Part shown: piece after piece, positions 34,581-43,285 of the stretch | Layout of the letters: the number at the start of each line of letters is the position of its first letter | How positions within the stretch are numbered: position 1 is the stretch's first letter | Source of the DNA: Gillisia limnaea DSM 15749 | Lineage (GTDB): Bacteria; Bacteroidota; Bacteroidia; Flavobacteriales; Flavobacteriaceae | Assembly: GCF_000243235.1 (NCBI RefSeq) | Contig: NZ_JH594606.1 | Location: forward strand, 2,027,448-2,091,447 | Direction: 5' to 3' | Length of the DNA stretch: 64,000 nt | The notes under the pieces: model-generated | What the model saw: the letters and a program-made list of their open reading frames with translations, nothing else | Told to the model about the DNA's origin: nothing | Databases searched by the model: none | Program-made: the position numbers and the translations under genes

Positions 34581-34613
34581 AAACCTGGAAACATTTTCTG
34601 CTTCCAGGTTTTC
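34581..34613. terminator. Second hairpin, likely terminator of the efflux operon
   Basis: AAACCTGGAA (34581-34590) pairs with TTCCAGGTTT (34602-34611), with A-rich and T-rich sides, so it can act in both directions. It lies 45 bp beyond the TolC stop codon. Confidence 0.75.
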
Positions 34614-34655
34614 CACTTTCATACCTCTTTTTCATTTCTTATAATTGTATATTTC

Positions 34656-36065
34656 TTAATCTGCATCCGGGATTATTCCCAAATTACGAAACAGGCCTGC
34701 CTTTGCGTAAAGGAACTTATTTAGGATCTCATTTTGTTTAAGACGGGCCTCGATCAAATGGATCTCCCGGGTGTTGATCAGGAAAAGAGAACTTTCCCCA
34801 AAGCTCATCTTTCGTTCTTCTGCCCCCAGCATAAGGCTATAATTTTCAACCATTTCTTCTGCAATTTGTGTTTGGAAGCTGTAGGATTGCAGCTCCTGGA
34901 AGGCAGCAAGGATCCTGTTTTCAAGCTGTCTTTCCTTAAGCTCAAAATCCAGCTCTGCATCCTGAATCCTGAAATTTGCCAACTTAAGTTCTCCACGTTC
35001 CTTTCTTAAGAAAAGTGGAAAGCTGAAAGTCACCCCTGCCTTGTAATTTTCGCGATGGAAGCTTTGGAATTCATCCGGTTCCTGGGTAAGGAAATTATAT
35101 TCCAAATTTATTTCCGGCAACAGCCTGTTGGCGATTAGCCTGCGGTTTACCTCCAGAGCCCGCAGCCCAAGTTCCAGGGACATAAGTCGTGGATGATTTT
35201 CTGGAATAACCCCGGGTAGAATTACCGCAGGAATGTTTAGGACTTCATCTACCTTTGGAAGAATTTCCGCCTCTGGAATTATATTAGGTTGCAGCTCAAC
35301 CGGGGTATTATTCTCCAGCCAAAGGAAATTGGAAAGATCAAGTCTTTCCTTTACCAGGTTTACTCTTGCCTGCTCAAGGTCCAGCCTTCTGTTTTGTACA
35401 GATATTCTTGCCTCCACGGTATCTATGGCAGGAATCTCCCCCAGTAAGGCATTTTGCTCAATCCCTCTAAATCTTTCACCGGCATTTTCGAGGAAACCCT
35501 CATAGATAATCATTTCATTGTAGACTCGTAACCAATCAAAATAGGCGATCGCTGCTGTGTAAAGCACCTCATTGACCATTAGATCACGCTCTGCCACAGA
35601 CTGGTCCCTGTAGATTTTAGCGCTGCGTAAGGAGGCCATACGCTGGTTTATGAACATTCCCTGTCCCACATCTACAGAAACTCCCGCACTAAAAAGGCCG
35701 TTTTGTGGTACAGTTCTTTCAGGATTCAAAAAGATTCCCTGGTTTTGCTCAAAATTTGCTTTAAGCTCAATCCCATACCAGGTTGGGATCTTAAAGGTGG
35801 AATTTAAAATATCGTAATATTCGGTATTTTTAAATTCCTTCCTGTCATAGTCCACTTCAATTTTGGGATCAAACCCACCACGGGCACGTAGTAATTGAGC
35901 TTCAGCCATGCTTAATTTTAAACCTGCCTGCCTTGCAACTGGATGGAATTGCTTTACGTATGCGAGGTACTCCTTAAAGGTAAGCACCTCTGGCAATCGC
36001 TCCTGTGCAAGTAGTGCATTTCCATATAGAAGAACCAGTATAACCAGGATGTGTTTCATTCTCAT
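34656..36065 (-). CDS. TolC family outer-membrane efflux protein
   Basis: 469 residues with a signal peptide ending at LLAQ (about residue 21) and two OEP repeats of paired long helices (LTFKEYLAYVKQFHPVARQAGLKLSMAEAQLLRARGGF; VNRRLIANRLLPEINLEYNF). It forms the outer-membrane channel of a tripartite efflux or secretion machine. Its ATG overlaps the HlyD stop by one base (TAATG). The operon order TetR-ABC-HlyD-TolC makes its partners plain; the exported substrate is unknown. Confidence 0.92.
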   Translation of the reverse strand: MRMKHILVILVLLYGNALLAQERLPEVLTFKEYLAYVKQFHPVARQAGLKLSMAEAQLLRARGGFDPKIEVDYDRKEFKNTEYYDILNSTFKIPTWYGIELKANFEQNQGIFLNPERTVPQNGLFSAGVSVDVGQGMFINQRMASLRSAKIYRDQSVAERDLMVNEVLYTAAIAYFDWLRVYNEMIIYEGFLENAGERFRGIEQNALLGEIPAIDTVEARISVQNRRLDLEQARVNLVKERLDLSNFLWLENNTPVELQPNIIPEAEILPKVDEVLNIPAVILPGVIPENHPRLMSLELGLRALEVNRRLIANRLLPEINLEYNFLTQEPDEFQSFHRENYKAGVTFSFPLFLRKERGELKLANFRIQDAELDFELKERQLENRILAAFQELQSYSFQTQIAEEMVENYSLMLGAEERKMSFGESSLFLINTREIHLIEARLKQNEILNKFLYAKAGLFRNLGIIPDAD

Positions 36066-37414
36066 TATTTTTCAGAAACTGTTGTAGCTGTTTGTGGCTG
36101 ATAATAATTTGGTGGAAATCCATTTAGGTTCCTCCATATCTCATACCATATTGGCACTTCTTCCAGCAGCGCCAGGGTTCTGGCACCACTCCCAATCCCC
36201 ACATCCCGGGGCCAGGGGTAATCATCCGGATCTGGTCCAAGGAGTACCCTGTAGAGGCCATTTGGACTTATAAAATTTTCTACCGCAACCACTCTGGCCC
36301 CGTAGGTTCCATAGGAAAGGTTCTCCCACCCACTAAATACAATGGCTGGCCAGCCGTCAAACTGCACCCGTACTTTCTCCCCTTTGTGCAATAAAGGTAT
36401 ATCCAGCGGACTTACAAAGGTCTCCACTGCCATTTGGAAGTTCGAAGGCATGATCCCAACCAGGCGCTCCCCTTCCTTGAAAGTTTCTCCAATACCTGCC
36501 CGTAAAGCCCTGTTAATATATCCATTTTGAGGGGCCAGAATATAATAAAGTTTATTTCTAATACTATAATTGGAAAAGTCATTCTCCAGTTTGCTCACCT
36601 GTGCCTCTGCATCAAACTGGTTGGACTGTGCCGTGAACATATCGCTTTCAGTCTTTGATATCTTGTCATTATATTCGGCGTTGATTCGGTTAATTTCAAT
36701 TTGTGCATTCACTACTTCATTCTCACTGGACAAAAGCCTGTTCTGGGCAGAAATATGGCGTGCCTGTGTCTCCTGCATCCTTAATCTTGCCTGTTCTACA
36801 TCCGGGAGGGCTTTGAGCCCCTCCTCCTGCAGCTGTAGGGTACGCTCTAACTGCGTCCTGGCGATTTGTAAGTTAATTTCTGCAGCTTCAAGGTCTATGC
36901 TGTCGCTTTTTACCTTTAAGCGTGCCTGTTGTAGCTTATTTGTTGCTTGCTGCTTTTTAAGAACCCTCTCGCTGTTAATTGCATGAATTTGTGCTGCGAG
37001 TGCTCCAATTTTTCCACTGTAGGATGCTACAGAGCCGCTTTTAGCTGTAAGTTGCTCCCCGGTGCGCTCTACCAATAAAGGATCAAAATATTGGTTGTTT
37101 ATTTCAGATATATGGAGGATGGTATCTCCCTTATTCACAAAATCCCCTTCCTGTACAAACCATTTTTCTATCCTTCCCGGGATAGGGGACTGGATAGTTT
37201 GAGGACGATGTTCCGGGCTTAAGGTTGTTACACTCCCTTTTCCGGAAACAGTCTGGGTCCAGGGTAAAAACAAAATAACGAGCAGGAGAATACTAAAACC
37301 CAGTAAGATCCTGTTAAACCATTTGTAATGCCTGTGGTGAAAAACCCGCTGCACCGATTTGTAATGGGACAGGTCGACTCTCCTATTCAATTTATCCTGA
37401 GATATATTAAGCAT
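36065..37414 (-). CDS. HlyD-family membrane fusion protein
   Basis: 449 residues: a membrane segment at about 35-55 (WFNRILLGFSILLLVILFLPW), biotinyl-lipoyl-like pieces (GRIEKWFVQEGDFVNKGDTI), a long coiled-coil hairpin (about 130-280) and a C-terminal beta-barrel region (AVETFVSPLDIPLLHKGEKVRVQFDGWPAI). It bridges the inner-membrane ABC protein and the TolC partner. It overlaps tolC by one base and lies 12 bp after the ABC gene. Confidence 0.92.
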   Translation of the reverse strand: MLNISQDKLNRRVDLSHYKSVQRVFHHRHYKWFNRILLGFSILLLVILFLPWTQTVSGKGSVTTLSPEHRPQTIQSPIPGRIEKWFVQEGDFVNKGDTILHISEINNQYFDPLLVERTGEQLTAKSGSVASYSGKIGALAAQIHAINSERVLKKQQATNKLQQARLKVKSDSIDLEAAEINLQIARTQLERTLQLQEEGLKALPDVEQARLRMQETQARHISAQNRLLSSENEVVNAQIEINRINAEYNDKISKTESDMFTAQSNQFDAEAQVSKLENDFSNYSIRNKLYYILAPQNGYINRALRAGIGETFKEGERLVGIMPSNFQMAVETFVSPLDIPLLHKGEKVRVQFDGWPAIVFSGWENLSYGTYGARVVAVENFISPNGLYRVLLGPDPDDYPWPRDVGIGSGARTLALLEEVPIWYEIWRNLNGFPPNYYQPQTATTVSEK

Positions 37415-37426
37415 AATCTCTATTAT

Positions 37427-39082
37427 TTATTTTTTATCTTTTCTATTCTCAAGAAGAACTATTTTATCACATACTTTTTCCCAAAAAGGATTTTGACTCG
37501 CAACTAAAATTGACCACTTATGTACCGGGGCTGTAAGAAATTCAAGAATCCTGTAGGCTTCTTCGTCTTCAAAGAACTCCAGAGGTTCCTTTAGGATCAA
37601 AATATCCGGTTTGTTTACAATGGCCCTTGCCAGCAAAATTCTTTTTCCAATAAGGGAGGAAAGGTATATCCCCTCAGGCAGGATGTCTGTATGTATTCCA
37701 TTAGGCTGTTCCTTTACAAATTGTGATAGTCCGACATGTTCAATTGCCCAGTATACATCTCTTTCAGGCACGGTAGGATCACCAAAAGTGATATTTTCCA
37801 GCAAGGTGCCCTCAAAAGGGAATTCTTCAGCAAGAAATATCCCCAGTCTTTTTCTGTAATCATTTAATTTAAGTCCGTTAATGGAAACATCATTCACATA
37901 AATATTACCCTGTGAGATTTCGTTAATTCCTGCCACCAGTTTTAAAAGACTGGTTCTGCCACTTCCATTGGGGCCTTTGAGTAATATTTTCTCCCCGGCT
38001 GCCATGTTAAAGGAGATATCTGTAAGGATAATTTTATCACCTACTCTGTAGCCTACTTCTGTAAGTTCCAGGCTAAGTGGGCTACTTTCATCCACTTTAT
38101 TCCTGCCTTCTTCATTTTCCAGCTTTTTGTCAACTACTTGTCCCATTTTTTCAAGAGAGGTAAGGGTATCATAGATAACTTCCAAACCTTTAATCAGTTT
38201 TTCAACAGAGCTTAGAATTAGAAGAATGATGATCTCTGCAGCAACAAACTGCCCTATATTCATTTCCTGGTTGAGTACCAGCAAACCACCTATGGCAAGT
38301 AAACCGGCTGTCACTAAAACTTTGAAAATAACCATTTTAATATACTGTATTCTAAGGATACGGAAGTGTCCTTCCCGGGCCCGCAAATATTTATCTGTTA
38401 GCTTGTCATTTTTATCCATGGCAAGGCTGCTATTTCCCGATATTTTGAAACTGAACAAGGAACGGGCTACTTCCTGTAACCAATGCGCAACTTTATATTT
38501 ATGTTTAGACTCATCCAGGCTGGTCTCCAATCCCTTCCAGGCGGTAAATTTGAATACAAAATAAATTAGGGTGACCAGCAGGATACCGTAAATTATAAAA
38601 AATGGGTGGTAAAGGGATAGCAGTATCAAACCAAAAAATATTTGGAGCAATGCTGCCGGAAAATCCATAAGAAGCTTTGTAACTCCTTTTTGCACGTTCA
38701 TGGTATCAAAAAATCTATTGGCAAGCTCGGGCGGATATATATCGCGGAATTCAGCCATTTTTATACGTGGAAACCTATAGGTAAATTCAAAGGAAGACCT
38801 GGTAAATATCTTTTGCTGTACATTCTCTACGATACGTATTTGCATGATCTCCAGCAAGCCAACCAGGCCTACAGCAAGGGTAACAAGTACCACCAGGATA
38901 ATCCACGACGTACTTACCCTTCCTCCCTGGATAAGGTTTACAATTGCCTGAATTCCAAGGGGAACCGTCATATTGAGTAGACCTGCGAAAATTGCATAAT
39001 AAAAGATTTGTAGAATATCTTTCCTGTCCAATTTTAAAAGACCGGTGAGCCTTTTAATGGCAGAGCTAGTTTTTTTGACCAT
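37427..39082 (-). CDS. ABC transporter, fused permease/ATPase with degenerate nucleotide-binding motifs
   Basis: 551 residues. Six membrane helices fill about 25-300, of the type I exporter fold. The nucleotide-binding domain is altered at almost every key point: Walker A is GPNGSGRTS (Lys to Arg), the Q loop reads FLAEEFPFEG, the signature region reads YLSSLIGKRILLARAI instead of LSGGQ, Walker B reads ILILKEP (Asp to Lys, catalytic Glu kept) and the switch His is replaced (LVASQNPF). Homologous Bacteroidetes proteins in such operons also have an odd signature, but the Walker Lys is usually kept as I recall. It may hydrolyse ATP poorly or not at all. Next to HlyD and TolC. Confidence 0.87.
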   Translation of the reverse strand: MVKKTSSAIKRLTGLLKLDRKDILQIFYYAIFAGLLNMTVPLGIQAIVNLIQGGRVSTSWIILVVLVTLAVGLVGLLEIMQIRIVENVQQKIFTRSSFEFTYRFPRIKMAEFRDIYPPELANRFFDTMNVQKGVTKLLMDFPAALLQIFFGLILLSLYHPFFIIYGILLVTLIYFVFKFTAWKGLETSLDESKHKYKVAHWLQEVARSLFSFKISGNSSLAMDKNDKLTDKYLRAREGHFRILRIQYIKMVIFKVLVTAGLLAIGGLLVLNQEMNIGQFVAAEIIILLILSSVEKLIKGLEVIYDTLTSLEKMGQVVDKKLENEEGRNKVDESSPLSLELTEVGYRVGDKIILTDISFNMAAGEKILLKGPNGSGRTSLLKLVAGINEISQGNIYVNDVSINGLKLNDYRKRLGIFLAEEFPFEGTLLENITFGDPTVPERDVYWAIEHVGLSQFVKEQPNGIHTDILPEGIYLSSLIGKRILLARAIVNKPDILILKEPLEFFEDEEAYRILEFLTAPVHKWSILVASQNPFWEKVCDKIVLLENRKDKK

Positions 39083-39761
39083 TCTTAGTATGTTTTAAAG
39101 TTGACAGGACCAGGTTATTAAAATACTGGGCCGGGCTTAAATTCTCGTTACACTCTGTGAGGGAAGGAAAATGCTCCCGAAGAAAGTGTTGATGCAGCCC
39201 TCCTTCTAATACTGTACTGGCCAGTGCCGCAGCATAAGGATAATCGCTATTTACGGCAAGTATCATCTTTTTTAACCGTAGGATAAGTCGGTTATATATT
39301 TCAAAAAAACTTTCTTTGTATTCCTTAGCTACTTTTTTTGTAAGATATGATTTTGAAAATTCATTTACCACCACCTTATTTAAAATGATCTCATCAATAT
39401 GCGAGGTAAGGTTGTCTCTTTTAATTCGCCTGGTCAATACGTTAATCGCTGTTTCAAGGACCTTCTCTGTATCTTCAATATTACTGGTGGCAAAGACAAG
39501 TTGATATTCTTTCCAGGTCCAGTACCAGGAGGTTAGATAAAGTAAAAGCTTATGCTTGTTCTCAAAATACCGGTAAATGCTGCTTTCGTTGGATCCAATT
39601 TCAAAGCCTAACTTTTTAAAGGTAAAATTTTCAAACCCAATTTTATCGATAAGAATAATACTATTTTCAACGATTTTTTTGCCCAGGGCGGAGGATTCCG
39701 GATCCTTTACATATAAATTTTTGTTCACCTCAATTTTTAATCCTGAAAACAACTGCTTCAT
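39066..39761 (-). CDS. TetR-family regulator of the efflux operon
   Basis: 231 residues. The DNA-binding region is NSIILIDKIGFENFTFKKLGFEIG then SNESSIYRYFENKHKLLLYL (about 33-76); the rest is a ligand-binding helical domain. It overlaps the ABC gene by 17 bp, so it is the first gene of the operon. The palindrome ATAGTATTACTAT at 39789-39801, next to its -7 box, is a likely self-operator. Ligand unknown. Confidence 0.9.
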   Translation of the reverse strand: MKQLFSGLKIEVNKNLYVKDPESSALGKKIVENSIILIDKIGFENFTFKKLGFEIGSNESSIYRYFENKHKLLLYLTSWYWTWKEYQLVFATSNIEDTEKVLETAINVLTRRIKRDNLTSHIDEIILNKVVVNEFSKSYLTKKVAKEYKESFFEIYNRLILRLKKMILAVNSDYPYAAALASTVLEGGLHQHFLREHFPSLTECNENLSPAQYFNNLVLSTLKHTKNGQKN

Positions 39762-39780
39762 AGTATGAAATATATACCTG

Positions 39781-39801
39781 CAAAAATAATAGTATTACTA
39801 T
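39781..39801 (-). promoter_or_regulatory. Promoter and palindromic operator of the TetR efflux operon
   Basis: CAAAAATA (39781-39788) reads TATTTTTG on the minus strand, a perfect -7 box 20 bp from the ATG at 39761. ATAGTA-T-TACTAT (39789-39801) is a perfect 6-1-6 palindrome immediately upstream of it in transcription direction, the usual position for a repressor. Confidence 0.7.
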
Positions 39802-39875
39802 CATATTTGCAACTATTACTTGAAAAAAATGCAAAATCGTTGCAGCTATATAAACGCATAGCCTTTATTTTTAAT

Positions 39876-39990
39876 CCCTCAATGAGGGTTTAATTCTCCG
39901 TCGCGATAGCTTGGGATGCCTCCAATGAAAAAATAATAGTCCAATTCAAACCTCTCGGGCCTGCCCCTTCCGAAAACGGGGATACACAAC
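39876..39990. repeat. Dispersed repeat, GGGTTTAATT family, copy 3
   Basis: CCCTCAATGAGGGTTTAATTC matches the copy at 10903; CGCGATAGCTTGGGATG and a GCCCC..GGGG hairpin follow. It fills most of the 345-bp gap between tetR and the UspA gene; I see no gene there. Confidence 0.65.
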
Positions 39991-40106
39991 TTAACAGTCA
40001 TTCCTTAAAAAATCCTTTTTAAGTTAAAATCTGAAATAATAAAGACTTAAATTTAAGAAATGAAGACTTCCATGTGAGCTGATTTGGTATTAAGAAACGA
40101 TATTTT

Positions 40107-40538
40107 ATGAACTACAAAAGAATTTTAATCGCAATCGATGAAGAGTCTTCCGCTGAAAATGTGGCTAAAAAAGGGCTTCAGCTTGGAAAACAGTTAAAAG
40201 CGGAGATCGCAGTTGTAAGTGTGGCCGATACCACTGCCCTTCTTTCCGAGGGCGGAGTAACTCCCGATGAAATGGCCGATATTATAAGAAAAGATACAAG
40301 GGAAAGCCAGAAAAAAATCCTGGATAACGTTTTTAGGGATTATGAGGTTGCTCAATTTGTTGAGGAGGGAAAACCTCATGAATCAATACTAAAAGTTGCA
40401 AGTGAATGGAATGCAGATATCCTTGTTATGGGTACTATGGCCAGAAGGGGTTTGTCCCAGGTATTGATGGGCAGTGTATCTGAAAAAGTTATTAAAAATT
40501 CAGACATTCCTGTTTTTATAGTGACCACAGAAGAATAA
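40107..40538 (+). CDS. Universal stress protein UspA family
   Basis: 143 residues. ILIAIDEES at the N-terminus and GTMARRGLSQVLMGSVSEKV near the C-terminus form the ATP-binding G-2x-G-9x-GS pattern, followed by IPVFIV. A single USP domain, cytoplasmic dimer expected. It is 154 bp upstream of the SYLF pair but no shared promoter is evident. Confidence 0.93.
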   Translation: MNYKRILIAIDEESSAENVAKKGLQLGKQLKAEIAVVSVADTTALLSEGGVTPDEMADIIRKDTRESQKKILDNVFRDYEVAQFVEEGKPHESILKVASEWNADILVMGTMARRGLSQVLMGSVSEKVIKNSDIPVFIVTTEE

Positions 40539-40691
40539 AACCTCAAGCGCCTTTTATTTCTTGAATATACTGTTCTTATTAACAAATTTTTGGGATATAA
40601 GTTAATATAATATGAAATAACGCTTGTTTAACAATTTTAGGTTACTATTAAAACTATTTTTAAAGGTGCTAACCATTAAAAAAATATAAAT

Positions 40692-41237
40692 ATGAAAGTA
40701 ATATCAAAAAATCTTTATTTGCCTATCCTAACATTGCTCTTACTTGTAATTTCAGGTTGTGGGCCAACTAAAAACACTTCTGAAGATCTTGTTTCCGATT
40801 CTGTGGATGCCAAAGCTACTATTACCGCCAAACACCCAGAAATGGCAGAGCTTTTTGCCACATCAAAAGGGTATGCCATTTTTCCGAATGTAGGAAAAGG
40901 AGCCTATATTGTTGGAGGGGCTTCAGGGAATGGTACCGTTTATGAAAATGGAAGAATGGTGGGTTATGCCGATCTAAAACAGGTTGATATAGGATTGCAA
41001 ATTGGCGGAAAGGCCTTTATTGAAGTGTTATTTTTTCAAACACAAACCGCACTGGATGACTTTAAAGATGGGAGTTATCAATTGTCCGGAAATGTTTCTG
41101 CAGTAATTTTAGAAGAAGGGGCATCCAAAGATGTTGAATTCAATAATGGAATTGCCGTTGTTACAATGCCTAAAGCAGGAGCGATGGCTGGAGTTTCTGT
41201 GGGTGGACAAAGGTTTGAGTTTTTCCCTACAAACTAA
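40692..41237 (+). CDS. SYLF domain (Ysc84-like) lipoprotein, copy 1
   Basis: 181 residues, lipobox LLVISGC (Cys23). The mature part is the SYLF domain: MAELFATSKGYAIFPNVGKGAYIVGGASGNGTVYENG, VDIGLQIGGKAFIEVLFFQTQTALDDFKDG and MPKAGAMAGVSVGGQRFEFF. Known SYLF proteins bind phospholipids or actin in eukaryotes; the bacterial role is unknown. A close paralogue follows 107 bp downstream, with a long hairpin between. Confidence 0.9.
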   Translation: MKVISKNLYLPILTLLLLVISGCGPTKNTSEDLVSDSVDAKATITAKHPEMAELFATSKGYAIFPNVGKGAYIVGGASGNGTVYENGRMVGYADLKQVDIGLQIGGKAFIEVLFFQTQTALDDFKDGSYQLSGNVSAVILEEGASKDVEFNNGIAVVTMPKAGAMAGVSVGGQRFEFFPTN

Positions 41238-41248
41238 TACTTTAATAT

Positions 41249-41304
41249 TTTAGAAAATTCTTCATTTAAAATGAAATACCATTTTAGATGGAGAATTTTC
41301 TAAA
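41249..41304 (+). repeat. 25-bp-stem hairpin between the SYLF paralogues
   Basis: The 41249-41273 arm pairs with 41280-41304 over 25 positions, two of which are G-T, around a 6-base loop AAATAC. It is AT-rich, has no T run on its 3' side, and is too long for an ordinary terminator. Confidence 0.75.
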
Positions 41305-41344
41305 TAATTCTTTCTAAGAATGCAATTAGTTAAATAGTTATTTT

Positions 41345-41875
41345 ATGAAAACAATGAAATCAATTTTTTTTCTGATCTTTTTATTGGTCACGTTTGGAAG
41401 TACCGCACAAACCGAAGAGCAACAGAAAATTATTCGTGATGCTCAACTTGCGCAGGAAGCCTTTATAACTAATAATCCTAATTTGGAAGATCTTTTTGAC
41501 AATGCTTCAGGATATGTCATTTTTCCCAATGTAGGCAAAGGCGCCTATATAGTAGGAGGTGCTGCAGGCAATGGTGTTGTGTATCAAGACGGGAAAGTGA
41601 TAGGAATGGCCAAATTACGACAGTTGGATATTGGACTACAACTGGGAGGTCAGGCGTTCAGGCAGGCAATTATATTTCAAACCCAGGCCGAACTTGACCG
41701 TTTTAAGGAAGGAAATTTTGAGCTTTCCAGCACGGTTTCTGCCGTTGCTCTTGAAGAGGGTAAAGCGAAAAGCATCGAATTCAGGGATGGTTTAGCCGTT
41801 GTTACCATGCCAAAAGCAGGTGCAATGATTGAAGTTTCCGTTGGTGGTCAGAAGTTTGAGTATGAAAGTTTTTAA
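41345..41875 (+). CDS. SYLF domain (Ysc84-like) secreted protein, copy 2
   Basis: 176 residues with a cleaved signal peptide (ending at STAQ, about residue 21) instead of the lipobox in copy 1. It repeats the SYLF core of its neighbour almost residue for residue (GYVIFPNVGKGAYIVGGAAGNGVVYQDG, MPKAGAMIEVSVGGQKFEY). Tandem duplication with divergence of the export signal: copy 1 anchored, copy 2 soluble. Confidence 0.9.
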   Translation: MKTMKSIFFLIFLLVTFGSTAQTEEQQKIIRDAQLAQEAFITNNPNLEDLFDNASGYVIFPNVGKGAYIVGGAAGNGVVYQDGKVIGMAKLRQLDIGLQLGGQAFRQAIIFQTQAELDRFKEGNFELSSTVSAVALEEGKAKSIEFRDGLAVVTMPKAGAMIEVSVGGQKFEYESF

Positions 41876-41959
41876 GTTTATCAGGGGGATGAATAGTTAA
41901 AAATTTGGGTTTTGTCAAATCCTTCTAAATATTTTATTAAAAAAACAACCTTAAAATAT

Positions 41960-42009
41960 TTGATCTAGGGAATCTTCTTTATTTTTGTGAATTATCAAAT
42001 AATTCCCTA
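41960..42009 (+). promoter_or_regulatory. lacI-type gene promoter flanked by inverted repeat
   Basis: TTG (41960-41962), a 17-bp spacer and TATTTTTG (41980-41987) fit the consensus. TAGGGAAT (41966-41973) and ATTCCCTA (42002-42009) are inverted 8-mers on either side of the -7 box, a plausible operator for self-control. Confidence 0.6.
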
Positions 42010-42015
42010 TCCAAA

Positions 42016-43032
42016 ATGAGATCAAAAATCACCTTAAAAGAGCTGGCTAAATTATTGAATGTATCGGTTTCTACAGTGTCAAAATCCCTGAATGACAGTC
42101 CGGAGATCAGTCCAAAAACAGTACAGCGGGTGAAAGAGTTGGCAGAACTGCATAAGTACCGGCCCAATCCTACGGCTGTTAATTTAAAACGGAACCGGAC
42201 CGGAAATATCGCCGTAATCGTACCTAATATTGCCAACACGTTTTTTGCCAAGGTGCTTGGGGGTGTGGAAAATGAAGCCCGGAAACTGGGCTTTCAGGTA
42301 ATCACGTATATTACCAATGAATCCATTAAACTGGAACAACAAATAACCGAACTTGTTTCAAATGGTTTGGTAGATGGATTGTTGATTTCAGTATCTGAAG
42401 AAACCCAGAAATTGAAAGATTATGATCATTTGTTCCGACTTACCGAATATGAAATCCCGGTGGTTTTATTCGACAGGATAAATGTTGATATGGAATTGGA
42501 TAAAGTAGGGGTAGACGATAAGCAAAGTATTTATAATGCGGTTAAGTTCTTACATTCTAAAAATCTGAAAAAAATAGCACTTGTCTGTGCACTTGGTGAT
42601 ATAGGTTTGGGAAAACAGCGTATAGAAGGTTTTGAGAATGCCTGCCGGGAACTTGATATTCCCCTGAATAAAGATTTTTTAATAATCTCTCCGGATACCG
42701 CTACATTAAAAACCAAACTCGATAAATTGCTGCAGGTAGAAGAGATGCAGGCCTTGATCGGGCTTGATTATCTTAGCACATTACTCGCTTCAAGGGTAGC
42801 TCAGGAGAATAAATTGAAAATTCCGGAAGACATCAAAATAATTGGCTATGTTAATGAAGATTTTGCTCCATTTTTATTGCCGTCGATAAGTTATGTAGAT
42901 CAACATCCGGTAGCAATGGGAGAGATCGCTGCCTCTTTATTGATAGAAAGAATTCAAAAGCCAAAGGGAAAAGAAATCATCAATAAAATACTCAACACAG
43001 AGTTTGTTCATCTTGATTCAACCCGGTTTTAA
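42016..43032 (+). CDS. LacI family transcriptional regulator
   Basis: 338 residues. Helix-turn-helix at TLKELAKLLNVSVSTVSKSLNDSPEISPKTVQRV (about 5-38) with the hinge helix region YRPNPTAVNLKRNRTGNIAVIV, then a periplasmic-binding-protein fold (GYVNEDFAPFLLPSISYVDQHP near the end). It probably senses a sugar or sugar phosphate. It is at the upstream edge of the beta-glucan locus and oriented the same way, so control of this locus or of central carbon use is the natural inference. Confidence 0.93.
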   Translation: MRSKITLKELAKLLNVSVSTVSKSLNDSPEISPKTVQRVKELAELHKYRPNPTAVNLKRNRTGNIAVIVPNIANTFFAKVLGGVENEARKLGFQVITYITNESIKLEQQITELVSNGLVDGLLISVSEETQKLKDYDHLFRLTEYEIPVVLFDRINVDMELDKVGVDDKQSIYNAVKFLHSKNLKKIALVCALGDIGLGKQRIEGFENACRELDIPLNKDFLIISPDTATLKTKLDKLLQVEEMQALIGLDYLSTLLASRVAQENKLKIPEDIKIIGYVNEDFAPFLLPSISYVDQHPVAMGEIAASLLIERIQKPKGKEIINKILNTEFVHLDSTRF

Positions 43033-43188
43033 AAGTGTTTATTTAAAAATAGTTGCGCTTAATTCTGAAGTAAATCCGGGGCATTTATTTGAGGTTAAAA
43101 TCCCGGGAGCTTTTTCTTCTTTCACCTAGATAATAGCTTTTATCCATCATTGTAAGTAAAAATGATGCAACGAATTTTACTTAACTCG

Positions 43189-43196
43189 TATTTTTG
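43189..43196 (+). promoter_or_regulatory. -7 box for the propeller regulator
   Basis: TATTTTTG matches TAnnTTTG, about 90 bp before the TTG start at 43286. No good -33 element. Confidence 0.4.
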
Positions 43197-43285
43197 TTAT
43201 AACTATAAAATTAAAACTAATTTTATTCAGCCAAATTCCTGCAGGGATTTTAAAGAAAATAACTTTAAATTAGCTCAAAAATTTT

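Noticed and set aside
34469-34741. 90-residue plus-strand ORF after tRNA-Arg
   Set aside because: It spans two terminator hairpins and the 3' end of the TolC gene, and has no family signal.
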